A stretch of DNA of 64,000 nucleotides from Camellia lanceoleosa (GCA_025200525.1 CM045763.1:63313018-63377017); one strand, 5' to 3'; shown: positions 36,457 through 47,247, counted from the first letter of the stretch. A program made the numbers and translations. Notes: generated from the sequence alone by a model not told the origin.

Positions 36457-36830
36457 TGGTTTAGACCCTATTATTTTCGCTTCACCAGCGGGCGGCAATC
36501 TCGCCTTGGCCGCCCGCCGGACCTCAACCTATTTAGCTTGTTTTTTGTTCTACACCACCTTCTCTTTCTGGTAGAATACGAGAAAGTACTGTAGCTGTTC
36601 TTCGTCCCCGCCATCCGCCGATTCCCAGCCTCCGCGGCAGCTTCCCGATTCGGCATTTTCGGACGTCCTTTGCTGCCAATTCTGTTCTCGGGAGGTTGAT
36701 CCCTCCATCTCCACCAACCACCAGCAGCTGAAAGAGCAATCAAACTCTAACAAATGGCATCTCAAGAACCGCAACCATTCCACTGGCGCTACCCAGAACA
36801 AGAAAAAAATATTTTCCACAAATAGTAATT
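36457..36830 (+). other. Leader and possible gag start remnant
   Basis: GC-richer leader. An ATG at 36754 opens only about 23 codons before a stop, which may be a gag remnant. No larger ORF is supported. Confidence 0.3.
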
Positions 36831-36881
36831 GGTCTACAGACAGATTCTTCTACTCAGTTGTGCAATATTCTGGTTTTCCAA

Positions 36882-37505
36882 TTACTCAACTTCCTCCAAG
36901 TAATCGGCAATTTCAGACGGTGTAAGTACTCTGAATTTTTTGTCAGTGCCAATTATGCCAATCTCGATGTTCTTTTCAGAGATCTGCCCTTCAAATCCCT
37001 CCTTTAGGGTCAAGATTGCTGTGTGGACAGCATCATCAAGCTCCATATCATCGGTGTACCTCTTTTCAAGAAATGTCTTCGCATTAGACACATTCTTTCC
37101 TGTAGCTGAAGCTTTCCAAGAGAAGTACGAACCTGATGGATCCACCTGAAATAGTTGTGGACCCTTGTCATCAAACCCAGCAACCAGTAGTGAAACACCA
37201 AAAGGTCGTACACCACCTGACTGAGTAAACTCCTGCAGAACAGCTGCAGTTTCCCTTACAAGTTGAGTGACAGGAATTGGTTCTTTGTATAACCGATGGT
37301 ATTGTTCTGCCTGCTTCCTACTTTTTCGAACCAAAGCTTCTTTACACACAGCGCAGTGCAATTCAGAGCTGATGTGTCCGTCGACGATTTCAATCGTCGG
37401 CATCGATTCGACAGCGGCTTTTGACGCCGGAGGCTGATCATATCGACCTATCCCGTTGATTTCGAACTGCGACAGCTGATCTAGCAATCGATCAAACCCT
37501 GATTA
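36882..37505 (-). CDS. Captured chimeric ORF: RING E3-ligase segment fused to 20S proteasome subunit alpha-2
   Basis: Open frame of 201 codons from the ATG at 37487 (homology extends upstream to about 37505, so that ATG is internal to the source gene). Residues 1-51 match plant RING ligases of the RDUF1/2 type: [23 protein letters not shown] and the first RING cysteines HCAVCKEA. From residue 52 (about 37334) to the stop it matches proteasome subunit alpha type-2 (PAB), residues about 88-235: [52 protein letters not shown] and the natural C-terminus. The PAB part has no introns, indicating capture from spliced RNA. The RING is cut after its first CxxC and PAB lacks its N-terminal gate and first strands, so neither activity is expected. 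It lies antisense to the LTR promoter and has no visible promoter of its own. Confidence 0.88.
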
Positions 37506-38154
37506 CATAGATTTCTGTAATCCACAGGCATTGCTGTTCGGAAAAGAACTCTCTTGAAGTCGGAATTGAGCTCAGCAGATTTGGAGGAGCATTTGAGCTC
37601 TACCAGAAACGCCTCAAATCTCTCTCTCACTTTACACCCTCTTTTTTCCTTACTTTTATTTTAATAATGACATCCACTACATCTTGTCTTTCAATACAAG
37701 CGTGTATGCCTCCACCCATATACAAACTTTCCACTCAAATCTTTCCTTTTTAACCTTTTCTCTCTCTACAAGTACTTGCCCACCATACAAAACCATCATC
37801 ATCCTCTCTTTATAATATATTCTTATTATTTCTTTCTTTATTTTTCTTTCACATTATTTTTAATCTTTTTCAAATCAAATTCATACCATTCAGATTTGCA
37901 CACCAACTTTATTTTATTCATCTCGGGAATCAAATCCCGATCATCATTTTACACCAAAAAAAAAATCCCCTCTCAAACAGCGGCCTTACTTTTTCGCCTC
38001 TTCAACTGTTCTCTTCTTTTTGCCTTTGTCTTGGGCGTCCCTTGCGGTCTTTGCCTCCATGTTTCCCCACGCCGAAAGCACGCTTCACTTCGTTGCTCCT
38101 CAACTGTCACATATGGAGGACCACCAAATCTGATCACCACGGTAGACTACCGCT

Positions 38155-38580
38155 TCAGTTCCTTGTTTTCTTCCTTAAGCACACATATCTTCGCCGCATC
38201 CGTATACATCTTGCGGAAGCAGAGCTGGTTGAGCTTTTACATTGCACCTCATGTGTTCTACTCCGGCGGACAAAGTTGTTGACCGCAGTCATGGTCTCAA
38301 CACATGACCTTAATGTATAATAATTGGCCTCAATATCAGATTGTGCAGCTATTATCTGCTCAACTGCCACCATCGGATAGTTCAACGGTGCAAACCCAGG
38401 GGGACTTGGTCCAAGGGCACTTGGTTGCGGTTCGATAATCGCCCGATTATCTCTTGTGCACTCATTGAGGTCGGGAAAGAGAGTAAGACCCCGGGAAGAA
38501 TAGGCTATGTTCTGGGTAGCGGAACGGGAAGAAGAAGCCATTTTATGGGCAGAAGTGTTACAGAGTATCTCTCTCAGCAA
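38155..38580 (-). CDS. ORF of unknown origin inside the LTR element
   Basis: 141 codons in antisense orientation, with an internal ATG (38550-38548, [11 protein letters not shown]) that may be the better start. The N-terminal part is Ser/Pro-rich with LFPDLNEC and [12 protein letters not shown] motifs. The middle is helical ([20 protein letters not shown]) and the end is basic ([12 protein letters not shown]). I do not recognise a family. It could be another captured host exon, since it sits beside the RING/PAB fusion, or part of an accessory ORF of the autonomous relative. Confidence 0.3.
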   Translation of the reverse strand: MLREILCNTSAHKMASSSRSATQNIAYSSRGLTLFPDLNECTRDNRAIIEPQPSALGPSPPGFAPLNYPMVAVEQIIAAQSDIEANYYTLRSCVETMTAVNNFVRRSRTHEVQCKSSTSSASARCIRMRRRYVCLRKKTRN

Positions 38581-38705
38581 AATGAAGAGTTTTTCAGAGG
38601 TTTTTTCAGCAGATGTTTTTGTTCTGCATAAGCGGCAGCCTCGCCTTGGTATAAATAGGCCAGGCAGACACGCGTATCACGCGCCTCTCGGCGCCAGATG
38701 ACAAA

Positions 38706-38890
38706 TCGGCGCGCCTTTTGATGGCTCGACTTTTGATGGCTGTCGGGCACGCCTTTTGATGGCACGCCTTTTGATGGCTGTCGGGCACACCTTTTGATGG
38801 CATGCCTTTTGATGGCTGTCGGGCACACCTTTTGATGGCACGCCTTTTGATAAGAATTGGCACACCTTTTGAGGGTGCGACTTTTGAGGG
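38706..38890. repeat. Short tandem repeat based on CCTTTTGATGGC
   Basis: About ten copies of CTTTTGATGGC separated by alternating short spacers, several of which read TGTCGGGCAC. It gives a complex repeat of about 20 and 38 bp. Confidence 0.9.
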
Positions 38891-38940
38891 TCCGACAAGA
38901 CTCTGTAAACTGTCCCGACTTTGATTCCGGTTCGGTTCTC

Positions 38941-39240
38941 TTCTACAACGGTCCGACATGACCCAGTAAACTGTTTTCTACAACGGTCCGACATGACCCA
39001 ATAAACTGTTTTCTACAACGGTCCGACATGACCCAGTAAACTGTTTTCTACAACGGTCCGACATGACCCAATAAACTGTTTTCTACAACGGTCCGACATG
39101 ACCCCGTAAACTGTTTTCTACAATGGTCCGACATGACCCCATAAACTATTTTCTACATCGGTCCGATATGACCCCATAAACTATCTTCTACAACGGTCCG
39201 ACATAACCCCATAAACTGTCTTCTACAACGGTCTAACACG
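38941..39240. repeat. 35-bp tandem repeat, about 8.5 copies
   Basis: The unit begins TTCTACAACGGTCCGACATG and ends in GTAAACTGTT; period 35 bp from 38941, with later units more diverged. It lies just upstream of the 3' LTR. Confidence 0.95.
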
Positions 39241-39338
39241 ACCATACAGTGTCTCCTATCTATGGTATCAGATTATTTTTCCTGTTTTGTTGCTCTCTCC
39301 AAACTCAAGTTTTTTAGTTCCTAACCCTCCTTGAGTTT

Positions 39339-39347
39339 GCGGGGGGC
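39339..39347 (+). promoter_or_regulatory. Polypurine tract
   Basis: GCGGGGGGC directly before the 3' LTR start TGTTAATATT, the expected plus-strand priming site. Confidence 0.75.
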
Positions 39348-39597
39348 TGTTAATATTACTAGTGCTTAAAACTACAAGTGCTCTATCCATTAGCAAGCAA
39401 GTGCTCCACTCCAGCAAGTGCTCCACAAGAAGCAAGTGCTCCATTTACCCTAATGCTCCATTAAGTTAGTTTAGTGCTCCATTTAGGTTAATTTAATTCC
39501 TCCATTGTATCTCATTCTCCCTATAAAAGAGAGTTCATTCTCTCCATTGTAAATACACAACAATCAATCAATATTATCAATACATAAATTTCCTACA
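39348..39597 (+). mobile_element. 3' LTR of the gene-capturing retrotransposon
   Basis: 250 bp, about 1.2 percent different from the 5' LTR, followed by TSD CTTAT at 39598-39602. Confidence 0.95.
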
Positions 39598-40830
39598 CTT
39601 ATTTATCCATGTTATTTGATCTTTTTGTCCTCATTTTGCAGTTGATGAATCCTTCTCAAGCATGACATGACAATCTAGATAAACTTATTTTACGACGTTT
39701 TAGCTACACATTTTTCGATTGTCATCTATCAAAGCCCCAACATTGTTTGAATACATTAACATAATCTATGCGGTCCTGGTAGCATGACATGTGCTATGAA
39801 GACACTAATCGAATGTTTACAGCATAATACTCATCACTCAACAAGGCATTTAATGGATCTCCGAAAGATTACTTTTGCAAGTTCACTTTGATACCAGTAC
39901 TACATATCGAAACTTGACAAATAGAAAATTGTTGCTTGAATGATCATTTACATCAATGTTAAGCTTCAAACTGGGGGTGCAGTGAATCTCATCTCAACTT
40001 CGTTTCATTCCTATTCATTGTAGAACCAAAACAACAAATTTCACAACTTCCTAAATACAAAATCAAATGACTCACATTGAGGACCTGGAGGTCAAATTGC
40101 TTTAAGTCAAATTTCGATTAATAAACTGAGTTCCCTTTGCCTACAAAAGATTAGATGCATGGTTTCGTAATCTTATGAAGCTCAGTGTCTACAGAACACA
40201 AATGAGCTTGACAAATTCCATCCGAGCACCCCCACTAGAACCTTCATCCATGAAAATATACGTAACTTGCCATGATCTCGAGCAAATAAAATTTCACATA
40301 GTTTTTTTTGTGTGTGTGTGTGCGCGCGCGCGCGTGCATGTAATACATAGTTTAGGTATGTATGATTAAAACTACCCACTATGAACATTACGAAATTGTT
40401 AAGATATCCAAAACTATTGAGCACGTTGACCCTTAAATGTGATTTTGTCGGACAAGGACCTGTCCCTTGCATAACAAATTTATACACCAACATGAGTATT
40501 CAAATGAAAATTACATCAAACATCTTATGCTTACAATATGACCCTCCAATTCACTACTCTTCAACAAGATATTTTTATTTTTGGACACACACAAATAAGT
40601 CTAACGTGGTTGAGCATTCCTCTTATATTTGATGGCTACACAAATTGGCAATAATTTCACAATTTAGCTACATATCATCATCGAAGAGAATCTACAGTAA
40701 TGATGGATTCAGAAGTTGTACAACTTCACATACAATTGTAATAAACAGACACCACGATCGAATTCATATAGAAAACAACTCTGCTAAAAGAAATAAAACA
40801 GAAAAAATTGTAAATCCAATCCTCTACCTC

Positions 40831-41800
40831 TTAATTGTAGTAATAACCTTTTCCCAAACAGTTGAGACAGCGTTGTACCCTATAATTAAGATCACAAATT
40901 TCAATCCATCTAATTCTAGTCAGCATGAACAATTTGGTTTCAAGAAATTGTGCAAAGTATAAAAGAACCATTGGAGGGGGAAAAAAAAGAAAAGAAAAAA
41001 GAGTTAATTTTATTTTTATCTTCTAAACTATTGTCGTTTTTTCCATTTCATCCTAAGAGTATTAATTTTTATTTATTTAGCCCCTAAGTTTCTAATTTCA
41101 ACTAATGTGGCCCAATTGAAAATAGTTGTCCAAATTAGTAACCGTTAAAACCCTTATTTAATGAGCGAAAAGATCACTTCAAAATTTGAACAACTTAAAC
41201 TGTATAACCAAACAATCATTTTTGTATTCATCATTTTGAAATGAGGGGTGGAGAAGAATATGGGTGTTTGATTGTAAGGTATAAAATTGTCTAATATAGT
41301 GTAAGTAACAAAGGTGAGTGTTTAGTTGTATGATTTAGATTGTCTAAATTATAAAATTATCTTTTTGCCCATTAGATTAAGTTTCCATCATTACTATTTT
41401 GGACATACTATCTCCAATCGAATCATATGAACTGAAATGATAAACTTCATGATAGAATTGATAGTTTATGAATAAAATAAAAAAATTGGCAATGTTTTAG
41501 AGGATAAAAATGAAATTAACCAAAAAAATGGGGGAAAAAATACAGAAAAGAAGAAATGAGTAAAGTGAGTGACCTGTTTCCATCACAAGTAGGGCAAAGA
41601 CAAGGGTTTATAACCAGAGGATCATACAGAGGTGACCAATGTATTGTTGATTTCCCTTTGCACAATTTGCAAATGTAAAACCCTTTTCCCTTGCACATTC
41701 CACATGCCAATGCAAATTTCTTCTGCACAAACCAAAACCCCAAAACTCAAAATTCAACAAATTTATTGTTCTATTACAATTCTTAGATACTATAAACACT

Positions 41801-41833
<33 letters not shown>

Positions 41834-42037
41834 TGAGAGAGAGAGAGAGAGAGAGAGGAGTATAGTTACCTGTTTGGCATCGACGATTGCTTGTAGGGTT
41901 CGAATGGTGGCAGAGGTAGCTAGAGAGAGAGTGAGAGCTTCGCCGACGAGTATAGCGGCGGCCGATGCTAACTTGCGCAGTGGGTATGGAACACCCCCAC
42001 TGCCACTGCCACCACTCGCTATTGTCAAGGTAGTCTT
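40831..42037 (-). CDS. DnaJ-type cysteine-rich (zinc finger) protein gene, three exons
   Basis: Exons on the minus strand: 42037-41870 (donor CAG|GTAACT), 41722-41574 (acceptor TGTGCAG, donor ACAG|GTCACT) and 40879-40831 (acceptor TTATAG, TAA stop); all join in frame. The product of about 120 residues has a small hydrophobic N-terminal half (LASAAAILVGEAL), then four CxxC pairs (CGMC, CKLC, CPTC, CLNC), most followed by G-x-G or K-G, the zinc-binding pattern of DnaJ/BSD2-type proteins. Plant members act as thiol or folding helpers, often in plastids; the role here is inferred from family only. Oddity: no ATG opens exon 1. An AAG (42037-42035) stands where an ATG would give a natural start, with an in-frame stop just before it, and the CACTA element begins 108 bp upstream. 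It may use another start or be a recent pseudogene. Confidence 0.75.
41801..41857. repeat. (TA)n(GA)n microsatellite in intron 1 of the DnaJ-type gene
   Basis: TA run at 41801-41833 interrupted once, then GA at 41835-41857; it ends 13 bp from the exon 1 donor. Confidence 0.92.
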
Positions 42038-42159
42038 CTACTGTTGGTACAACAATGGATTGGAAATACCTGTGGTGTGATTTTGGGGGTTTGGCTGTGA
42101 AACGAAATCTCAACCGCAAGATTGTCTGATCAATCCTGTTCGTTCACTGCAATAATTTA

Positions 42160-42510
42160 CACATTTGCCAACCATTTTTGCCGACCAAAAAAAATTTTAT
42201 CGCAAAAAAATGACATTTGCCGACCAAAATATTAATTAGTCGCGAATGATCATTATTTTTGACGACCAAAATGAGTTGGTCACATAATGTCACATTTTGG
42301 CGACCAAAAATGAGCTAGTCGCAGAAATTGGTATGCTTTTGGCGACCGACTTCAAATTTGGTCGCAGAAGGTTACATTTTGGCGACCAAAAAAATTAGTC
42401 GCCAAATTAGTATTTTTAGCGACTAATATTTTAGTCGCCATTGATTGAGATTTGACAACTAAAAAAATTTGTCGGCGAAGGTACTTTTTCTGCGACTAAT
42501 CTGGTCATTT
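42160..42510. repeat. Left subterminal repeats of the CACTA element
   Basis: About ten degenerate GCGACCAAAA / TTTTGGTCGC motifs; such arrays bind the transposase in En/Spm. Confidence 0.85.
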
Positions 42511-42619
42511 GGTCCCAAAAAGTTTGGGAGGGAAATTTGAAACATGGAGGGGGGAAATGAAAATTTTTTGCGACAAAAAAAAAATTATAAAATAACGTCG
42601 TTTTGTACCTACTCTCTCT

Positions 42620-43060
42620 AAAAATTTGGTCGCCATTTCTAATCCCGTCTCTCCTCTCTGTCTCCAGCTCGCTCTCTGTGTCTCTCTATATGTTGATCCG
42701 CCCTCTCCCTCTCTCTGTATTCTCTCTCTCAATCGGTGCCCACTCTCTCTAGCTCACCGAAGTCCCTCACCACCATTGCTTACGTCCGTCGCACATCGCC
42801 ATCGCTATCGCCATCGCCCTCTGTCTAGTGGACTCCTCATTTCTGTGGGATCCTCACCCAATCTCACCTCATCATCAATGCCAGACGCCATCGCATAGCG
42901 CCACCGCCGCTGGCCACGCGCATCCTCACAAGTTCTCTCACTCTCACTGTCTCTCTCTGTTTCTCGCTCTCTCCCTCTCTAGCCTTTGCCCTCGGTCTCT
43001 CTCTCTATATATATATTGCTGAGAGTGAAGGGTTTAGTGGGTTGTACCAGACACATGGTG
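42620..43060 (+). other. CT-rich, 5'-UTR-like segment inside the CACTA element
   Basis: Many CTCTCT and CGCCATCGC runs, unlike the surrounding DNA; it resembles a plant 5' UTR or first-exon region and precedes the captured gene pieces. Source gene not identified. Confidence 0.3.
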
Positions 43061-43150
43061 GATTGATTCCATTTGGGTTCATTTCTTGATTGATTGTTGC
43101 TGTGGTTGTAGAATTTGGGAGCTATGGAAGAAGAGAGGATTGAGGTCATA
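43061..43150 (+). repeat. Internal direct repeat of the CACTA element, copy 1
   Basis: GATTGATTCCATTTGGGTTC through GAAGAAGAGAGGATTGAGG is repeated at 45597-45682 with a few changes. Here it contains an ATG (43124) opening 22 codons starting MEEERIE; in copy 2 the same position is ATA. Confidence 0.88.
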
Positions 43151-43914
43151 AAGCAAACCTGTGTTGTGATGGATGTAATGTGGATTTATTGATTCGCCAT
43201 CTAATTTCACCTATATAATCTGAGTTTTCTTGAGGATTTTGTAGTATTGTTATTCTTTACTTTGGTTGTGATTGCTTTCTTTTTGGTATTCGGATGAATT
43301 TAACGTGAATTGTGGATTCATGTCGATTAGGGTTTCTAGGGTTTCAAATTGAATGTTTAGGATTTTGTTTTACTCAAATTTGATTGATGAGAAAACGAGG
43401 AAACAAATAAATACATAAACCAGGTTTATGTTTTGATAAATATGGAAAACTCATACTTTAATTAAAAAGCCTAATTAGCTTAGTTAACTTCAGACTTTCA
43501 GATCGTGTTAGTTTGTTGATGTTTCTTCATTTTGTTGGATATACCTAGCTGAGCCTCTGTAAGTGGGAAGATGTCTGGTAGGCAATAATTAGCATAATTT
43601 TGGTTAGTGAGCATAATTTAAGCATAATTAGCATAATTTTGGTTACCCATGATTAGCTTTTTTTTTTGGTTGTCTTTCTATGTTTTAATGAGTTAGTTAG
43701 TCTTATATTTTTTTGCTCATATTGATCTTTAGGAATTAAGAAAATGTTTAATAGGCTGAATTTTCCTATCCCCTATGTGAAAAATGGAAATGTCAAATAA
43801 TCTTTATGTACTTTTAGAGCAAGTAAATATAAATACGAGTACTGGAATCAATGTTTGAGAAATTTTGTGGCAATGAATAAGGTTTTTAATTTTCCGGAAA
43901 TTGATTATGATTAG

Positions 43915-44496
43915 GTACAATTGGTTTGGATACAATTGAGAGTACCAGAGTATGGTTGGACGACTCAGAAGGTCTTCCATTTTCTCAATTTCGTGGTCAA
44001 TGGGGGTGTGTATTTTGTATTCCTTCTTTAATTCATGCTATGAAGTTAAAAATTTATTCCTCCTAGTTTACTACCTTTGTATTGAGTGTGGATTGTTTAC
44101 AATGTGACAGTTCGATCGATAGTCTTTATTTGCCGTTTGAAGTTGCAACCAGAGGTTTGGAGCAATATTTGTTAATGTTTCTTTTCCCTGTTTCTGTCTT
44201 AGTTTTTATTTTTTTAACTTGTAGTTTACCATGCTGTTTGTCAGATTCTCCAACATATCTTGCTTGATATGCCGAGCCTTGCGTTCTTCACAACATATGC
44301 ACTCTTAGTTTTGTTCTGGGCAGAGATATACTACCAGGTTGTGCTTGATTATGCTAATACTTGCATCTGTTGACTGGCATATGACCATTTGGTCTAATTT
44401 CATTGCTGACATGAATATTGACAGGCACGTGTTGTATCTACTGATGGACTCAAGCCGAGTTTCTATACAATTAATGCCATGGTTTATGTTGTTCAG
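43915..44496 (+). pseudogene. Captured fragment of a TOM1/TOM3/THH1-like membrane protein gene
   Basis: Three exons with intact-looking splice sites: 43915-44005 ([17 protein letters not shown] motif), 44244-44337 ([20 protein letters not shown], a membrane segment) and 44425-44496 (a loop segment ending YVVQ before GTGAAA). These are consecutive internal exons of the plant TOM1 family (TOBAMOVIRUS MULTIPLICATION 1 and homologues), multi-pass tonoplast proteins used as host factors by tobamoviruses. Retained introns show capture from genomic DNA. Both gene ends are missing, so no functional protein is expected. Confidence 0.85.
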
Positions 44497-45596
44497 GTGA
44501 AAATTCTTCTCTATAGTTCCACTTCATGTAACAAGAAAGGGGAAGGTTGGATTGGATCCTTAACGTGTGAACAGATAGCCATGTTCTTAAACAGAGCATC
44601 AATTAATTTGATAATAATTTGTTTTTGTTCCTTTAACTGTTTTTTCTTTGGCTTCCTTTCTATGTACTTTTCTTATAAAACAATGTTTAGAGTAACATGT
44701 GATTGAATGGCATGGATGGTGAAATAAAACCATTTTGTGCAAATTGTGCAATCGGGATGACCTAAATGTACATCTTTTGTGGTTCTCTCCATTGACATTC
44801 ATACAAACATATAGTGAGATATGGGGTTGTTGGGATTAATTGAAGGCTTCAAGATTGGATATTTTTAAGTGCAACAAGGTAAATTGGTAAGAGTGAAAGA
44901 TGATGTAGGGATGATAGGTTATGATATAGACAAAACTTGGAAGGGAAGTATGCCAAAGGAATGAATGTTTTTTCTTGGTGTATGTTCCTTGTGAGGGGTA
45001 TGACATTTGAAGTGGATAAATTAATATAAGGAATTGAAAATGGAGAATATGTAAAGTAGTTAAAAAAAAAAAAAAACAAAACAAAACTATAATGGTGCCT
45101 TTGTCGAATGGGGAACATTAATGCCAAAGTGCATAACTTGGGAGTTGTTGCAACCCATAGAACTACTTTAAATTTTGTTTATTAGTTTTACAATATAATA
45201 TTGTAAAACAGTACTAATGCATTTTGAAATAAATATTTCACATTAAAAAATGTCTCGAACACATGGTCTACAAACTGAATTATTTTGGCTAGTGTGTATG
45301 TAATCCAGTGTCTAATGAGATGATTTTCAACTAACCACATTATGGTATAGTGGAAAATTCAGGAGTTGGAATGCTTCCTTTAACATTCCCAAGTGCAAAT
45401 TCAGTAAGTCCTCAATAATCCACATTTTTGTGTGGTTTTTAAACTTGTTAGATGACCTCAAAATAAAGACAATGTGAAGATTCTCTGTTAGTTGATGTTG
45501 GAGCAGATAAGAATTTAATAACCATGTCTACTGAGAGATTATTGTTATTCTTATTGATTCTCAACATAAAGACAATGTGAAGATTCTCTCTTAGTT
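44497..45596. other. CACTA interior without recognised exon
   Basis: AT-rich, with an A-tract near 45061-45080. It may be intron of the captured genes. Nothing else is supported. Confidence 0.4.
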
Positions 45597-45682
45597 GATT
45601 GATTCCATTTGGGTTCATTTCTTGATTGATTGTTGCTGAGGTTGTAGAATTTGGGGGCTATAGAAGAAGAGAGGATTGAGGA
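45597..45682 (+). repeat. Internal direct repeat of the CACTA element, copy 2
   Basis: Second copy of 43061-43150, placed just before the second captured gene. The frame continues for some 30 codons (IEEERIEEISVRLVG) without recognised homology. Confidence 0.88.
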
Positions 45683-45881
45683 GATCAGTGTTAGGTTGGT
45701 GGGCAGAACTAGTGGTGGGGATGGATCTGCCTCTGCTCATATAGTTATATCCTTGTTTTTATGTTGTTCATGCAAGTTTTGGTCAAAGATACCTTTAATA
45801 ATGCAGATTGGTTTTCTTAAACAAATCAGTATTCTAGCTTTAATTCTGATTTTGATCATTTTTATGATTTCATCTAACCAG

Positions 45882-46552
45882 GTTCTACTTTGCAAACCAG
45901 AAGAAGTCAAAAGAATTATGGGAATTCTTAATGACAAATTTGTCCTTCTTCAGATTCTTGTCTTTCTGAAGATACTGAATGGGATGACCCATGCAATCTT
46001 AGAAGTTGTCATGGTGGAATTGTTCAAACCGCCAATGATATTCATCGATATGTGAGGTGTACTCTTCTCAATTCTACAAAGCCATTTGAAGATGTAGTGA
46101 AGTCAAGACAGATTCTCTCAGATGGTTATGCCACGAAAAATTTATTGAATGGAATGAAGACACTAAGTTATCTGACACCACACCTTTTGGGCGTGCATCT
46201 TTTGGCGCTTCTCTCGCCGTGAAGAATCCGTGTATATATTTACACCTCCATTCTTTTCTTTTCATTTTTTTTCTTCTTTTCTTTAATATCATGTGCTTAC
46301 GGTGTCAATGCATTATTGAACATCTTGATCTTGAATGGATGAATCAAGGAATTGTTGACTTTAATTATGTATTTTTATATTTTATATATTTTAATTTTTT
46401 CTAGATTGTCTCGACGACCTTTCAAGGGCTAGAGAAGGATTTGTGCTTGCATCCGATTTGCATTTAGTATACTTAGTTACACCCACCAATGTTGAAGTTG
46501 AGCGATTGGAAATTATACTATGAAAGATTCATGCAATTGTTTACTCTTGACC
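45882..46552 (+). pseudogene. Captured fragment of a TEBICHI / DNA polymerase theta-type helicase gene
   Basis: Exon 45882-46220 opens after an acceptor (AACCAG) with [16 protein letters not shown], then [11 protein letters not shown] and, after frame changes, [36 protein letters not shown] and TPFGRASFG. Exon 46405-46552 follows an acceptor TTTCTAG with [18 protein letters not shown] and, after a one-base loss, YYERFMQL before GTAAGC. These segments are consecutive in the superfamily 2 helicase part of plant TEBICHI (POLQ), a protein of theta-mediated end joining. At least three indels break the frame. Intron retention points to a genomic source. Confidence 0.85.
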
Positions 46553-47208
46553 GTAAGCTCGTTTCTCATCACCATTGGCGTCTCAGAGTCCCAGTTGACA
46601 TGTTCATTCTTGAATACTAATTGCTAAGTTTGAATGTGTGGCTTAAGCTTCAGTTTTTGTTTTAGTTCGTTTAATTTATTACAAGCGACCTTACCGACAA
46701 AGAAGCTTGGAGCTAGTCATATGGTTATATGGCATTGACAATTTCCAAGAAACGTTATGCATTTCTCCTTGTATCTCAGTGTATACATGTATGTACTTAT
46801 GTATTGAGGCAAACCATACGCAGTTGTCATTGAGGGTTAGTTGAGTTAATTTGTGTATGCATAAATGTATAGCTATGTCAATCAAAATTGTCTGCTGGTA
46901 TTTTATTGTTTAAAATGATAAAGAGGGAATTGTCGTGGACACATAATATCATTTGCAGGATGTCATGTCTGTCCCAATTTGGTGTTTTAATTCCCTTTTG
47001 GTTGAGTCCTGAGAAATGGGGTGCCAACACACGGAGTGCACATTTCAGAAACAGGGAGGCCTTATGGTGTGGCAACTGACATAAATGCTTTATGAACTCT
47101 CTTTCAATGCACATAGATACCTAAACAGCTAGTTTTGAAAACACCCTGAACTAGACAAATTGATTGTTTGGATCAGCGTTCTGATTTCAAATGTGGCAAT
47201 TTTGTGAT

Positions 47209-47247
<39 letters not shown>

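Larger units (their letters stand above)
36195..39597 (+). mobile_element. Non-autonomous LTR retrotransposon carrying host gene fragments
   Basis: Two 250-bp LTRs (TGTTAATATT...TTTCCTACA) flank a 2.9-kb interior without gag-pol. TSD CTTAT lies at 36190-36194 and 39598-39602, and the empty site is TTTACTTATTTTATCC at about 24580 in the other duplicate. The primer-binding site TGGTATCAGAGC follows the 5' LTR and a purine tract GCGGGGGGC precedes the 3' LTR. Inside, in antisense, is a RING/proteasome fusion ORF, then an unknown ORF and two tandem arrays. The tRNA-Met primer fits Ty1/copia-type elements, but the superfamily is unproven. Confidence 0.93.
25971..41238 (+). repeat. Right copy of the large direct tandem duplication
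   Basis: Collinear with 16345-25931 once the pararetrovirus (26882-34276) and LTR element (36195-39597) are removed. About 40 bp of unrelated filler (25932-25970) separates the copies. Homology ends near 41238, inside intron 2 of the DnaJ-type gene. Confidence 0.93.

Noticed and set aside
36471..36819. Three overlapping minus-strand ORFs of 68-90 codons in the LTR element leader
   Set aside because: Mutually overlapping frames without recognised motifs; the region is an untranslated leader by position.
38941..39240. Regularly spaced 35-bp repeats resembling a CRISPR array
   Set aside because: Head-to-tail tandem units with no variable spacers, in a plant retrotransposon.
41783..42119. Alternative longer frame over exon 1 of the DnaJ-type gene
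   Set aside because: It starts at a non-ATG codon, runs through the intronic GA/TA microsatellite and does not join the cysteine-rich exon in frame.
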